64,000 nt of DNA from Phytophthora colocasiae (lineage: Eukaryota > Oomycota > Peronosporomycetes > Peronosporales > Peronosporaceae): NCBI GenBank assembly GCA_018806915.1, contig JAGKQI010000092.1, positions 348,501 to 412,500 of the forward strand, given 5' to 3'. Numbering within the stretch: position 1 is the first letter of the stretch; each line of letters opens with the position of its first letter. The notes below the pieces were generated by a model. It searched no databases. It had not been told where the DNA came from and was given only the letters and a program-made list of their open reading frames with translations. A program made the position numbers and the translations under genes. Shown in pieces: positions 11,501 to 23,500 of this stretch.

Positions 11501-14500
11501 TGCTCTGGTGAGTGCGGTGGAATCTGGTGCGCGTGCGATGGCGGAGGAGGAACAGGCCGTTGGCGAGCCGAGTGTGGCGGTGGAAGAGGAGGAGTCCGTG
11601 GCACCGGTGGCAATGAGCGAGCAGCCGGAAACTGTCGTCTCCAGTTGAGGACGCCAGTGCTGTTGAGGTTGCCGCTGCCAGCGTGGCTGTCGTGGCCGCA
11701 CTTGCCGAGACAGTGGACGCCGTGGAGGCCGAGTCGGAGTACGCGGACGAGGAGTTCGGAGAGGAGGCGGGCACGGAGTCTGTTCCGGAGGTGGTCGCTG
11801 AGGTGGTTGCTGAGGAACCGATCGAAGTGGCAGCGACCGTGGCTCAGGTGGTGGACGCCGTGTCTGAGGCCGCGTCTGAGGCCGAGGTGGCAGCAGCCGC
11901 TGATGCTCTGGTGAGTGCGGTGGAATCTGGTGCGCGTGCGATGGCGGAGGAGGAACAGGCCGTTGGCGAGCCGAGTGTGGCGGTGGAAGAGGAGGAGTCC
12001 GTGGCACCGGTGGCAATGAGCGAGCAGCCGGAACCGTCGTCTCCAGTTGAGGACGCCAGTGCTGTTGAGGTTGCCGCTGCCAGCGTGGCTGTCGTGGCCG
12101 CACTTGCCGAGACAGTGGACGCCGTGGAGGCCGAGTCGGAGTACGCGGACGAGGAGTTCGGAGAGGAGGCGGGCTCAGAGTCTGTTCCGGAGGTGGTCGC
12201 TGAGGTGGTCGCTGAGGAACCGATCGAAGTGGCAGCGACCGTGGCTCAGGTGGTGGACGCCGTGTCTGAGGCCGCGTCTGAGGCCGAGGTGGCAGCAGCC
12301 GCTGATGCTCTGGTGAGTGCGGTGGAATCTGGTGCGCGTGCGATGGCGGAGGAGGAACAGGCCGTTGGCGAGCCGAGTGTGGCGGTGGAAGAGGAGGAGT
12401 CCGTGGCACCGGTGGCAATGAGCGAGCAGCCGGAACCGTCGTCTCCAGTTGAGGACGCCAGTGCTGTTGAGGTTGCCGCTGCCAGCGTGGCTGTCGTGGC
12501 CGCACTTGCCGAGACAGTGGACGCCGTGGAGGCCGAGTCGGAGTACGCGGACGAGGAGTTCGGAGAGGAGGCGGGCACGGAGTCTGTTCCGGAGGTGGTC
12601 GCTGAGGTGGTTGCTGAGGAACCGATCGAAGTGGCAGCGACCGTGGCTCAGGTGGTGGACGCCGTATCTGAGGCCGCGTCTGAGGCCGAGGTGGCAGCAG
12701 CCGCTGATGCTCTGGTGAGTGCGGTGGAATCTGGTGCGCGTGATGGCGGAGGAGGAACAGGGCCGTTGGCGAGCCGAGTGTGGCGGTGGAAGAGGAGGAG
12801 TCCGTGGCACCGGTGGCAATGAGCGAGCAGCCGGAACCGTCGTCTCCAGTTGAGGACGCCAGTGCTGTTGAGGTTGCCGCTGCCAGCGTGGCTGTCGTGG
12901 CCGCACTTGCCGAGACAGTGGACGCCGTGGAGGCCGAGTCGGAGTACGCGGACGAGGAGTTCAGAGAGGAGGCGGGCACGGAGTCTGTTCCGGAGGTGGT
13001 CGCTGAGGTGGTTGCTGAGGAACCGATCGAAGTGGCAGCGACCGTGGCTCAGGTGGTGGACGCCGTGTCTGAGGCCGCGTCTGAGGCCGAGGTGGCAGCA
13101 GCCGCTGATGCTCTGGTGAGTGCGGTGGAATCTGGTGCGCGTGCGATGGCGGAGGAGGAACAGGCCGTTGGCGAGCCGAGTGTGGCGGTGGAAGAGGAGG
13201 AGTCCGTGGCACCGGTGGCAATGAGCGAGCAGCCGGAACCGTCGTTCCAGTTGAGGACGCCAGTGCTGTTGAGGTTGCCGCTGCCAGCGTGGCTGTCGTG
13301 GCCGCACTTGCCGAGACAGTGGACGCCGTGGAGGCCGAGTCGGAGTACGCGGACGAGGAGTTCGGAGAGGAGGCGGGCACGGAGTCTGTTCCGGAGGTGG
13401 TCGCTGAGGTGGTTGCTGAGGAACCGATCGAAGTGGCAGCGACCGTGGCTCAGGTGGTGGACGCCGTGTCTGAGGCCGCGTCTGAGGCCGAGGTGGCAGC
13501 AGCCGCTGATGCTCTGGTGAGTGCGGTGGAATCTGGTGCGCGTGTGATGGCGGAGGAGGAACAGGCCGTTGGCGAGCCGAGTGTGGCGGTGGAAGAGGAG
13601 GAGTCCGTGGCACCGGTGGCAATGAGCGAGCAGCCGGAACCGTCGTCTCCAGTTGAGGACGCCAGTGCTGTTGAGGTTGCCGCTGCCAGCGTGGCTGTCG
13701 TGGCCGCACTTGCCGAGACAGTGGACGCCGTGGAGGCCGAGTCGGAGTACGCGGACGAGGAGTTCGGAGAGGAGGCGGGCACGGAGTCTGTTCCGGAGGT
13801 GGTCGCTGAGGTGGTTGCTGAGGAACCGATCGAAGTGGCAGCGACCGTGGCTCAGGTGGTGGACGCCGTGTCTGAGGCCGCGTCTGAGGCCGAGGTGGCA
13901 GCAGCCGCTGATGCTCTGGTGAGTGCGGTGGAATCTGGTGCGCGTGCGATGGCGGAGGAGGAACAGGCCGTTGGCGAGCCGAGTGTGGCGGTGGAAGAGG
14001 AGGAGTCCGTGGCACCGGTGGCAATGAGCGAGCAGCCGGAACCGTCGTCTCCAGTTGAGGACGCCAGTGCTGTTGAGGTTGCCGCTGCCAGCGTGGCTGT
14101 CGTGGCCGCACTTGCCGAGACAGTGGACGCCGTGGAGGCCGAGTCGGAGTACGCGGACGAGGAGTTCGGAGAGGAGGCGGGCACGGAGTCTGTTCCGGAG
14201 GTGGTCGCTGAGGTGGTTGCTGAGGAACCGATCGAAGTGGCAGCGACCGTGGCTCAGGTGGTGGACGCCGTGTCTGAGGCCGCGTCTGAGGCCGAGGTGG
14301 CAGCAGCCGCTGATGCTCTGGTGAGTGCGGTGGAATCTGGTGCGCGTGTGATGGCGGAGGAGGAACAGGCCGTTGGCGAGCCGAGTGTGGCGGTGGAAGA
14401 GGAGTCCGTGGCACCGGTGGCAATGAGCGAGCAGCCGGAACCGTCGTCTCCAGTTGAGGACGCCAGTGCTGTTGAGGTTGCCGCTGCCAGCGTGGCTGTC

Positions 14501-17500
14501 GTGGCCGCACTTGCCGAGACAGTGGACGCCGTGGAGGCCGAGTCGGAGTACGCGGACGAGGAGTTCGGAGAGGAGGCGGGCACGGAGTCTGTTCCGGAGG
14601 TGGTCGCTGAGGTGGTTGCTGAGGAACCGATCGAAGTGGCAGCGACCGTGGCTCAGGTGGTGGACGCCGTGTCTGAGGCCGCGTCTGAGGCCGAGGTGGC
14701 AGCAGCCGCTGATGCTCTGGTGAGTGCGGTGGAATCTGGTGCGCGTGTGATGGCGGAGGAGGAACAGGCCGTTGGCGAGCCGAGTGTGGCGGTGGAAGAG
14801 AGGAGTCCGTGGCACCGGTGGCAATGAGCGAGCAGCCGGAACCGTCGTCTCCAGTTGAGGACGCCAGTGCTGTTGAGGGTTGCCGCTGCCAGCGTGGCTG
14901 TCGTGGCCGCACTTGCCGAGACAGTGGACGCCGTGGAGGCCGAGTCGGAGTACGCGGACGAGGAGTTCGGAGAGGAGGCGGGCACGGAGTCTGTTCCGGA
15001 GGTGGTCGCTGAGGTGGTTGCTGAGGAACCGATCGAAGTGGCAGCGACCGTGGCTCAGGTGGTGGACGCCGTGTCTGAGGCCGCGTCTGAGGCCGAGGTG
15101 GCAGCAGCCGCTGATGCTCTGGTGAGTGCGGTGGAATCTGGTGCGCGATGCGATGGCGGAGGAGGAACAGGCCGTTGGCGAGCCGAGTGTGGCGGTGGAA
15201 GAGGAGGAGTCCGTGGCACCGGTGGCAATGAGCGAGCAGCCGGAACCGTCGTCTCCAGTTGAGGACGCCAGTGCTGTTGAGGTTGCCGCTGCCAGCGTGG
15301 CTGTCGTGGCCGCACTTGCCGAGACAGTGGACGCCGTGGAGGCCGAGTCGGAGTACGCGGACGAGGAGTTCGGAGAGGAGGCGGGCACGGAGTCTGTTCC
15401 GGAGGTGGTCGCTGAGGTGGTTGCTGAGGAACCGATCGAAGTGGCAGCGACCGTGGCTCAGGTGGTGGACGCCGTGTCTGAGGCCGCGTCTGAGGCCGAG
15501 GTGGCAGCAGCCGCTGATGCTCTGGTGAGTGCGGTGGAATCTGGTGCGCGTGCGATGGCGGAGGAGGAACAGGCCGTTGGCGAGCCGAGTGTGGCGGTGG
15601 AAGAGGAGGAGTCCGTGGCACCGGTGGCAATGAGCGAGCAGCCGGAACCGTCGTCTCCAGTTGAGGACGCCAGTGCTGTTGAGGTTGCCGCTGCCAGCGT
15701 GGCTGTCGTGGCCGCACTTGCCGAGACAGTGGACGCCGTGGAGGCCGAGTCGGAGTACGCGGACGAGGAGTTCGGAGAGGAGGCGGGCACGGAGTCTGTT
15801 CCGGAGGTGGTCGCTGAGGTGGTTGCTGAGGAACCGATCGAAGTGGCAGCGACCGTGGCTCAGAGTGGTGGACGCCGTGTCTGAGGCCGCGTCTGAGGCC
15901 GAGGTGGCAGCAGCCGCTGATGCTCTGGTGAGTGCGGTGGAATCTGGTGCGCGTGCGATGGCGGAGGAGGAACAGGCCGTTGGCGAGCCGAGTGTGGCAG
16001 TGGAAGAGGAGGAGTCCGTGGCACCGGTGGCAATGAGCGAGCAGCCGGAACCGTCGTCTCCAGTTGAGGACGCCAGTGCTGTTGAGGTTGCCGCTGCCAG
16101 CGTGGCTGTCGTGGCCGCACTTGCCGAGACAGTGGACGCCGTGGAGGCCGAGTCGGAGTACGCGGACGAGGAGTTCGGAGAGGAGGCGGGCACGGAGTCT
16201 GTTCCGGAGGTGGTCGCTGAGGTGGTTGCTGAGGAACCGATCGAAGTGGCAGCGACCGTGGCTCAGGTGGTGGACGCCGTGTCTGAGGCCGCGTCTGAGG
16301 CCGAGGTGGCAGCAGCCGCTGATGCTCTGGTGAGTGCGGTGGAATCTGGTGCGCGTGCGATGGCGGAGGAGGAACAGGCCGTTGGCGAGCCGAGTGTGGC
16401 GGTGGAAGAGGAGGAGTTCGTGGCACCGGTGGCAATGAGCGAGCAGCCGGAACCGTCGTCTCCAGTTGAGGACGCCAGTGCTGTTGAGGTTGCCGCTGCC
16501 AGCGTGGCTGTCGTGGCCGCACTTGCCGAGACAGTGGACGCCGTGGAGGCCGAGTCGGAGTACGCGGACGAGGAGTTCGGAGAGGAGGCGGGCACGGAGT
16601 CTGTTCCGGAGGTGGTCGCTGAGGTGGTTGCTGAGGAACCGATCGAAGTGGCAGCGACCGTGGCTCAGGTGGTGGACGCCGTGTCTGAGGCCGCGTCTGA
16701 GGCCGAGTGGCAGCAGCCGCTGATGCTCTGGTGAGTGCGGTGGAATCTGGTGCGCGTGCGATGGCGGAGGAGGAACAGGCCGTTGGCGAGCCGAGTGTGG
16801 CGGTGGAAGAGGAGGAGTCCGTGGCACCGGTGGCAATGAGCGAGCAGCCGGAACCGTCGTCTCCAGTTGAGGACGCCAGTGCTGTTGAGGTTGCCGCTGC
16901 CAGCGTGGCTGTCGTGGCCGCACTTGCCGAGACAGTGGACGCCGTGGAGGCCGAGTCGGAGTACGCGGACGAGGAGTTCGGAGAGGAGGCGGGCACGGAG
17001 TCTGTTCCGGAGGTGGTCGCTGAGGTGGTTGCTGAGGAACCGATCGAAGTGGCAGCGACCGTGGCTCAGGTGGTGGACGCCGTGTCTGAGGCCGCGTCTG
17101 AGGCCGAGGTGGCAGCAGCCGCTGATGCTCTGGTGAGTGCGGTGGAATCTGGTGCGCGTGCGATGGCGGAGGAGGAACAGGCCGTTGGCGAGCCGAGTGT
17201 GGCGGTGGAAGAGGAGGAGTCCGTGGCACCGGTGGCAATGAGCGAGCAGCCGGAACCGTCGTCTCCAGTTGAGGACGCCAGTGCTGTTGAGGTTGCCGCT
17301 GCCAGCGTGGCTGTCGTGGCCGCACTTGCCGAGACAGTGGACGCCGTGGAGGCCGAGTCGGAGTACGCGGACGAGGAGTTCGGAGAGGAGGCGGGCACGG
17401 AGTCTGTTCCGGAGGTGGTCGCTGAGGTGGTTGCTGAGGAACCGATCGAAGTGGCAGCGACCGTGGCTCAGGTGGTGGACGCCGTGTCTGAGGCCGCGTC

Positions 17501-20500
17501 TGAGGCCGAGGTGGCAGCAGCCGCTGATGCTCTGGTGAGTGCGGTGGAATCTGGTGCGCGTGCGATGGCGGAGGAGGAACAGGCCGTTGGCGAGCCGGAG
17601 TGTGGCGGTGGAAGAGGAGGAGTCCGTGGCACCGGTGGCAATGAGCGAGCAGCCGGAACCGTCGTCTCCAGTTGAGGACGCCAGTGCTGTTGAGGTTGCC
17701 GCTGCCAGCGTGGCTGTCGTGGCCGCACTTGCCGAGACAGTGGACGCCGTGGAGGCCGAGTCGGAGTACGCGGACGAGGAGTTCGGAGAGGAGGCGGGCA
17801 CGGAGTCTGTTCCGGAGGTGGTCGCTGAGGTGGTTGCTGAGGAACCGATCGAAGTGGCAGCGACCGTGGCTCAGGTGGTGGACGCCGTGTCTGAGGCCGC
17901 GTCTGAGGCCGAGGTGGCAGCAGCCGCTGATGCTCTGGTGAGTGCGGTGGAATCTGGTGCGCGTGCGATGGCGGAGGAGGAACAGGCCGTTGGCGAGCCG
18001 AGTGTGGCAGTGGAAGAGGAGGAGTCCGTGGCACCGGTGGCAATGAGCGAGCAGCCGGAACCGTCGTCTCCAGTTGAGGACGCCAGTGCTGTTGAGGTTG
18101 CCGCTGCCAGCGTGGCTGTCGTGGCCGCACTTGCCGAGACAGTGGACGCCGTGGAGGCCGAGTCGGAGTACGCGGACGAGGAGTTCGAGAGGAGGCGGGC
18201 ACGGAGTCTGTTCCGGAGGTGGTCGCTGAGGTGGTTGCTGAGGAACCGATCGAAGTGGCAGCGACCGTGGCTCAGGTGGTGGACGCGCCGTGTCTGAGGC
18301 CGCGTCTGAGGCCGAGGTGGCAGCAGCCGCTGATGCTCTGGTGAGTGCGGTGGAATCTGGTGCGCGTGCGATGGCGGAGGAGGAACAGGCCGTTGGCGAG
18401 CCGAGTGTGGCGGTGGAAGAGGAGGAGTCCGTGGCACCGGTGGCAATGAGCGAGCAGCCGGAACCGTCGTCTCCAGTTGAGGACGCCAGTGCTGTTGAGG
18501 TTGCCGCTGCCAGCGTGGCTGTCGTGGCCGCACTTGCCGAGACAGTGGACGCCGTGGAGGCCGAGTCGGAGTACGCGGACGAGGAGTTCGGAGAGGAGGC
18601 GGGCACGGAGTCTGTTCCGGAGGTGGTCGCTGAGGTGGTTGCTGAGGAACCGATCGAAGTGGCAGCGACCGTGGCTCAGGTGGTGGACGCCGTGTCTGAG
18701 GCCGCGTCTGAGGCCGAGGTGGCAGCAGCCGCTGATGCTCTGGTGAGTGCGGTGGAATCTGGTGCGCGTGCGATGGCGGAGGAGGAACAGGCCGTTGCCG
18801 AGCCGAGTGTGGCGGTGGAAGAGGAGGAGTCCGTGGCACCGGTGGCAATGAGCGAGCAGCCGGAACCGTCGTCTCCAGTTGAGGACGCCAGTGCTGTTGA
18901 GGTTGCCGCTGCCAGCGTGGCTGTCGTGGCCGCACTTGCCGAGACAGTGGACGCCGTGGAGGCCGAGTCGGAGTACGCGGACGAGGAGTTCGGAGAGGAG
19001 GCGGGCACGGAGTCTGTTCCGGAGGTGGTCGCTGAGGTGGTTGCTGAGGAACCGATCGAAGTGGCAGCGACCGTGGCTCAGGTGGTGGACGCCGTGTCTG
19101 AGGCCGCGTCTGAGGCCGAGGTGGCAGCAGCCGCTGATGCTCTGGTGAGTGCGGTGGAATCTGGTGCGCGTGCGATGGCGGAGGAGGAACAGGCCGTTGG
19201 CGAGCCGAGTGTGGCGGTGGAAGAGGAGGAGTCCGTGGCACCGGTGGCAATGAGCGAGCAGCCGGAACCGTCGTCTCCAGTTGAGGACGCCAGTGCTGTT
19301 GAGGTTGCCGCTGCCAGCGTGGCTGTCGTGGCCGCACTTGCCGAGACAGTGGACGCCGTGGAGGCCGAGTCGGAGTACGCGGACGAGGAGTTCGGAGAGG
19401 AGGCGGGCACGGAGTCTGTTCCGGAGGTGGTCGCTGAGGTGGTTGCTGAGGAACCGATCGAAGTGGCAGCGACCGTGGCTCAGGTGGTGGACGCCGTGTC
19501 TGAGGCCGCGTCTGAGGCCGAGGTGGCAGCAGCCGCTGATGCTCTGGTGAGTGCGGTGGAATCTGGTGCGCGTGCGATGGCGGAGGAGGAACAGGCCGTT
19601 GGCGAGCCGAGTGTGGCGGTGGAAGGAGGAGAGTCCGTGGCACCGGTGGCAATGAGCGAGCAGCCGGAACCGTCGTCTCCAGTTGAGGACGCCAGTGCTG
19701 TTGAGGTTGCCGCTGCCAGCGTGGCTGTCGTGGCCGCACTTGCCGAGACAGTGGACGCCGTGGAGGCCGAGTCGGAGTACGCGGACGAGGAGTTCGGAGA
19801 GGAGGCGGGCACGGAGTCTGTTCCGGAGGTGGTCGCTGAGGTGGTTGCTGAGGAACCGATCGAAGTGGCAGCGACCGTGGCTCAGGTGGTGGACGCCGTG
19901 TCTGAGGCCGCGTCTGAGGCCGAGGTGGCAGCAGCCGCTGATGCTCTGGTGAGTGCGGTGGAATCTGGTGCGCGTGCGATGGCGGAGGAGGAACAGGCCG
20001 TTGGCGAGCCGAGTGTGGCGGTGGAAGAGGAGGAGTCCGTGGCACCGGTGGCAATGAGCGAGCAGCCGGAACCGTCGTCTCCAGTTGAGGACGCCAGTGC
20101 TGTTGAGGTTGCCGCTGCCAGCGTGGCTGTCGTGGCCGCACTTGCCGAGACAGTGGACGCCGTGGAGGCCGAGTCGGAGTACGCGGACGAGGAGTTCGGA
20201 GAGGAGGCGGGCACGGAGTCTGTTCCGGAGGTGGTCGCTGAGGTGGTTGCTGAGGAACCGATCGAAGTGGCAGCGACCGTGGCTCAGGTGGTGGACGCCG
20301 TGTCTGAGGCCGCGTCTGAGGCCGAGGTGGCAGCAGCCGCTGATGCTCTGGTGAGTGCGGTGGAATCTGGTGCGCGTGCGATGGCGGAGGAGGAACAGGC
20401 CGTTGGCGAGCCGAGTGTGGCGGTGGAAGAGGAGGAGTCCGTGGCACCGGTGGCAATGAGCGAGCAGCCGGAACCGTCGTCTCCAGTTGAGGACGCCAGT

Positions 20501-23500
20501 GCTGTTGAGGTTGCCGCTGCCAGCGTGGCTGTCGTGGCCGCACTTGCCGAGACAGTGGACGCCGTGGAGGCCGAGTCGGAGTACGCGGACGAGGAGTTCG
20601 GAGAGGAGGCGGGCACGGAGTCTGTTCCGGAGGTGGTCGCTGAGGTGGTTGCTGAGGAACCGATCGAAGTGGCAGCGACCGTGGCTCAGGTGGTGGACGC
20701 CGTGTCTGAGGCCGCGTCTGAGGCCGAGGTGGCAGCAGCCGCTGATGCTCTGGTGAGTGCGGTGGAATCTGGTGCGCGTGCGATGGCGGAGGAGGAACAG
20801 GCCGTTGGCGAGCCGAGTGTGGCGGTGGAAGAGGAGGAGTCCGTGGCACCGGTGGCAATGAGCGAGCAGCCGGAACCGTCGTCTCCAGTTGAGGACGCCA
20901 GTGCTGTTGAGGTTGCCGCTGCCAGCGTGGCTGTCGTGGCCGCACTTGCCGAGACAGTGGACGCCGTGGAGGCCGAGTCGGAGTACGCGGACGAGGAGTT
21001 CGGAGAGGAGGCGGGCACGGAGTCTGTTCCGGAGGTGGTCGCTGAGGTGGTTGCTGAGGAACCGATCGAAGTGGCAGCGACCGTGGCTCAGGTGGTGGAC
21101 GCCGTGTCTGAGGCCGCGTCTGAGGCCGAGGTGGCAGCAGCCGCTGATGCTCTGGTGAGTGCGGTGGAATCTGGTGCGCGTGCGATGGCGGAGGAGGAAC
21201 AGGCCGTTGGCGAGCCGAGTGTGGCGGTGGAAGAGGAGGAGTCCGTGGCACCGGTGGCAATGAGCGAGCAGCCGGAACCGTCGTCTCCAGTTGAGGACGC
21301 CAGTGCTGTTGAGGTTGCCGCTGCCAGCGTGGCTGTCGTGGCCGCACTTGCCGAGACAGTGGACGCCGTGGAGGCCGAGTCGGAGTACGCGGACGAGGAG
21401 TTCGGAGAGGAGGCGGGCACGGAGTCTGTTCCGGAGGTGGTCGCTGAGGTGGTTGCTGAGGAACCGATCGAAGTGGCAGCGACCGTGGCTCAGGTGGTGG
21501 ACGCCGTGTCTGAGGCCGCGTCTGAGGCCGAGGTGGCAGCAGCCGCTGATGCTCTGGTGAGTGCGGTGGAATCTGGTGCGCGTGCGATGGCGGAGGAGGA
21601 ACAGGCCGTTGGCGAGCCGAGTGTGGCGGTGGAAGAGGAGGAGTCCGTGGCACCGGTGGCAATGAGCGAGCAGCCGGAACCGTCGTCTCCAGTTGAGGAC
21701 GCCAGTGCTGTTGAGGTTGCCGCTGCCAGCGTGGCTGTCGTGGCCGCACTTGCCGAGACAGTGGACGCCGTGGAGGCCGAGTCGGAGTACGCGGACGAGG
21801 AGTTCGGAGAGGAGGCGGGCACGGAGTCTGTTCCGGAGGTGGTCGCTGAGGTGGTTGCTGAGGAACCGATCGAAGTGGCAGCGACCGTGGCTCAGGTGGT
21901 GGACGCCGTGTCTGAGGCCGCGTCTGAGGCCGAGGTGGCAGCAGCCGCTGATGCTCTGGTGAGTGCGGTGGAATCTGGTGCGCGTGCGATGGCGGAGGAG
22001 GAACAGGCCGTTGGCGAGCCGAGTGTGGCGGTGGAAGAGGAGGAGTCCGTGGCACCGGTGGCAATGAGCGAGCAGCCGGAACCGTCGTCTCCAGTTGAGG
22101 ACGCCAGTGCTGTTGAGGGTTGCGTTGCCCGCTGCCAGCGTGGCTGTCGTGGCCGCACTTGCCGAGACAGTGGACGCCGTGGAGGCCGAGTCGGAGTACG
22201 CGGACGAGGAGTTCGGAGAGGAGGCGGGCACGGAGTCTGTTCCGGAGGTGGTCGCTGAGGTGGTTGCTGAGGAACCGATCGAAGTGGCAGCGACCGTGGC
22301 TCAGGTGGTGGACGCCGTGTCTGAGGCCGCGTCTGAGGCCGAGGTGGCAGCAGCCGCTGATGCTCTGGTGAGTGCGGTGGAATCTGGTGCGCGTGCGATG
22401 GCGGAGAAGGAACAGGCCGTTGGCGAGCCGAGTGTGGCGGTGGAAGAGGAGGAGTCCGTGGCACCGGTGGCAATGAGCGAGCAGCCGGAACCGTCGTCTC
22501 CAGTTGAGGACGCCAGTGCTGTTGAGGTTGCCGCTGCCAGCGTGGCTGTCGTGGCCGCACTTGCCGAGACAGTGGACGCCGTGGAGGCCGAGTCGGAGTA
22601 CGCGGACGAGGAGTTCGGAGAGGAGGCGGGCACGGAGTCTGTTCCGGAGGTGGTCGCTGAGGTGGTTGCTGAGGAACCGATCGAAGTGGCAGCGACCGTG
22701 GCTCAGGTGGTGGACGCCGTGTCTGAGGCCGCGTCTGAGGCCGAGGTGGCAGCAGCCGCTGATGCTCTGGTGAGTGCGGTGGAATCTGGTGCGCGTGCGA
22801 TGGCGGAGGAGGAACAGGCCGTTGGCGAGCCGAGTGTGGCGGTGGAAGAGGAGGAGTCCGTGGCACCGGTGGCAATGAGCGAGCAGCCGGAACCGTCGTC
22901 TCCAGTTGAGGACGCCAGTGCTGTTGAGGTTGCCGCTGCCAGCGTGGCTGTCGTGGCCGCACTTGCCGAGACAGTGGACGCCGTGGAGGCCGAGTCGGAG
23001 TACGCGGACGAGGAGTTCGGAGAGGAGGCGGGCACGGAGTCTGTTCGGAGGTGGTCGCTGAGGTGGTTGCTGAGGAACCGATCGAAGTGGCAGCGACCGT
23101 GGCTCAGGTGGTGGACGCCGTGTCTGAGGCCGCGTCTGAGGCCGAGGTGGCAGCAGCCGCTGATGCTCTGGTGAGTGCGGTGGAATCTGGTGCGCGTGCG
23201 ATGGCGGAGGAGGAACAGGCCGTTGGCGAGCCGAGTGTGGCGGTGGAAGAGGAGGAGTCCGTGGCACCGGTGGCAATGAGCGAGCAGCCGGAACCGTCGT
23301 CTCCAGTTGAGGACGCCAGTGCTGTTGAGGTTGCCGCTGCCAGCGTGGCTGTCGTGGCCGCACTTGCCGAGACAGTGGACGCCGTGGAGGCCGAGTCGGA
23401 GTACGCGGACGAGGAGTTCGGAGAGGAGGCGGGCACGGAGTCTGTTCCGGAGGTGGTCGCTGAGGTGGTTGCTGAGGACCCGATCGAGGTGGCGGCGACC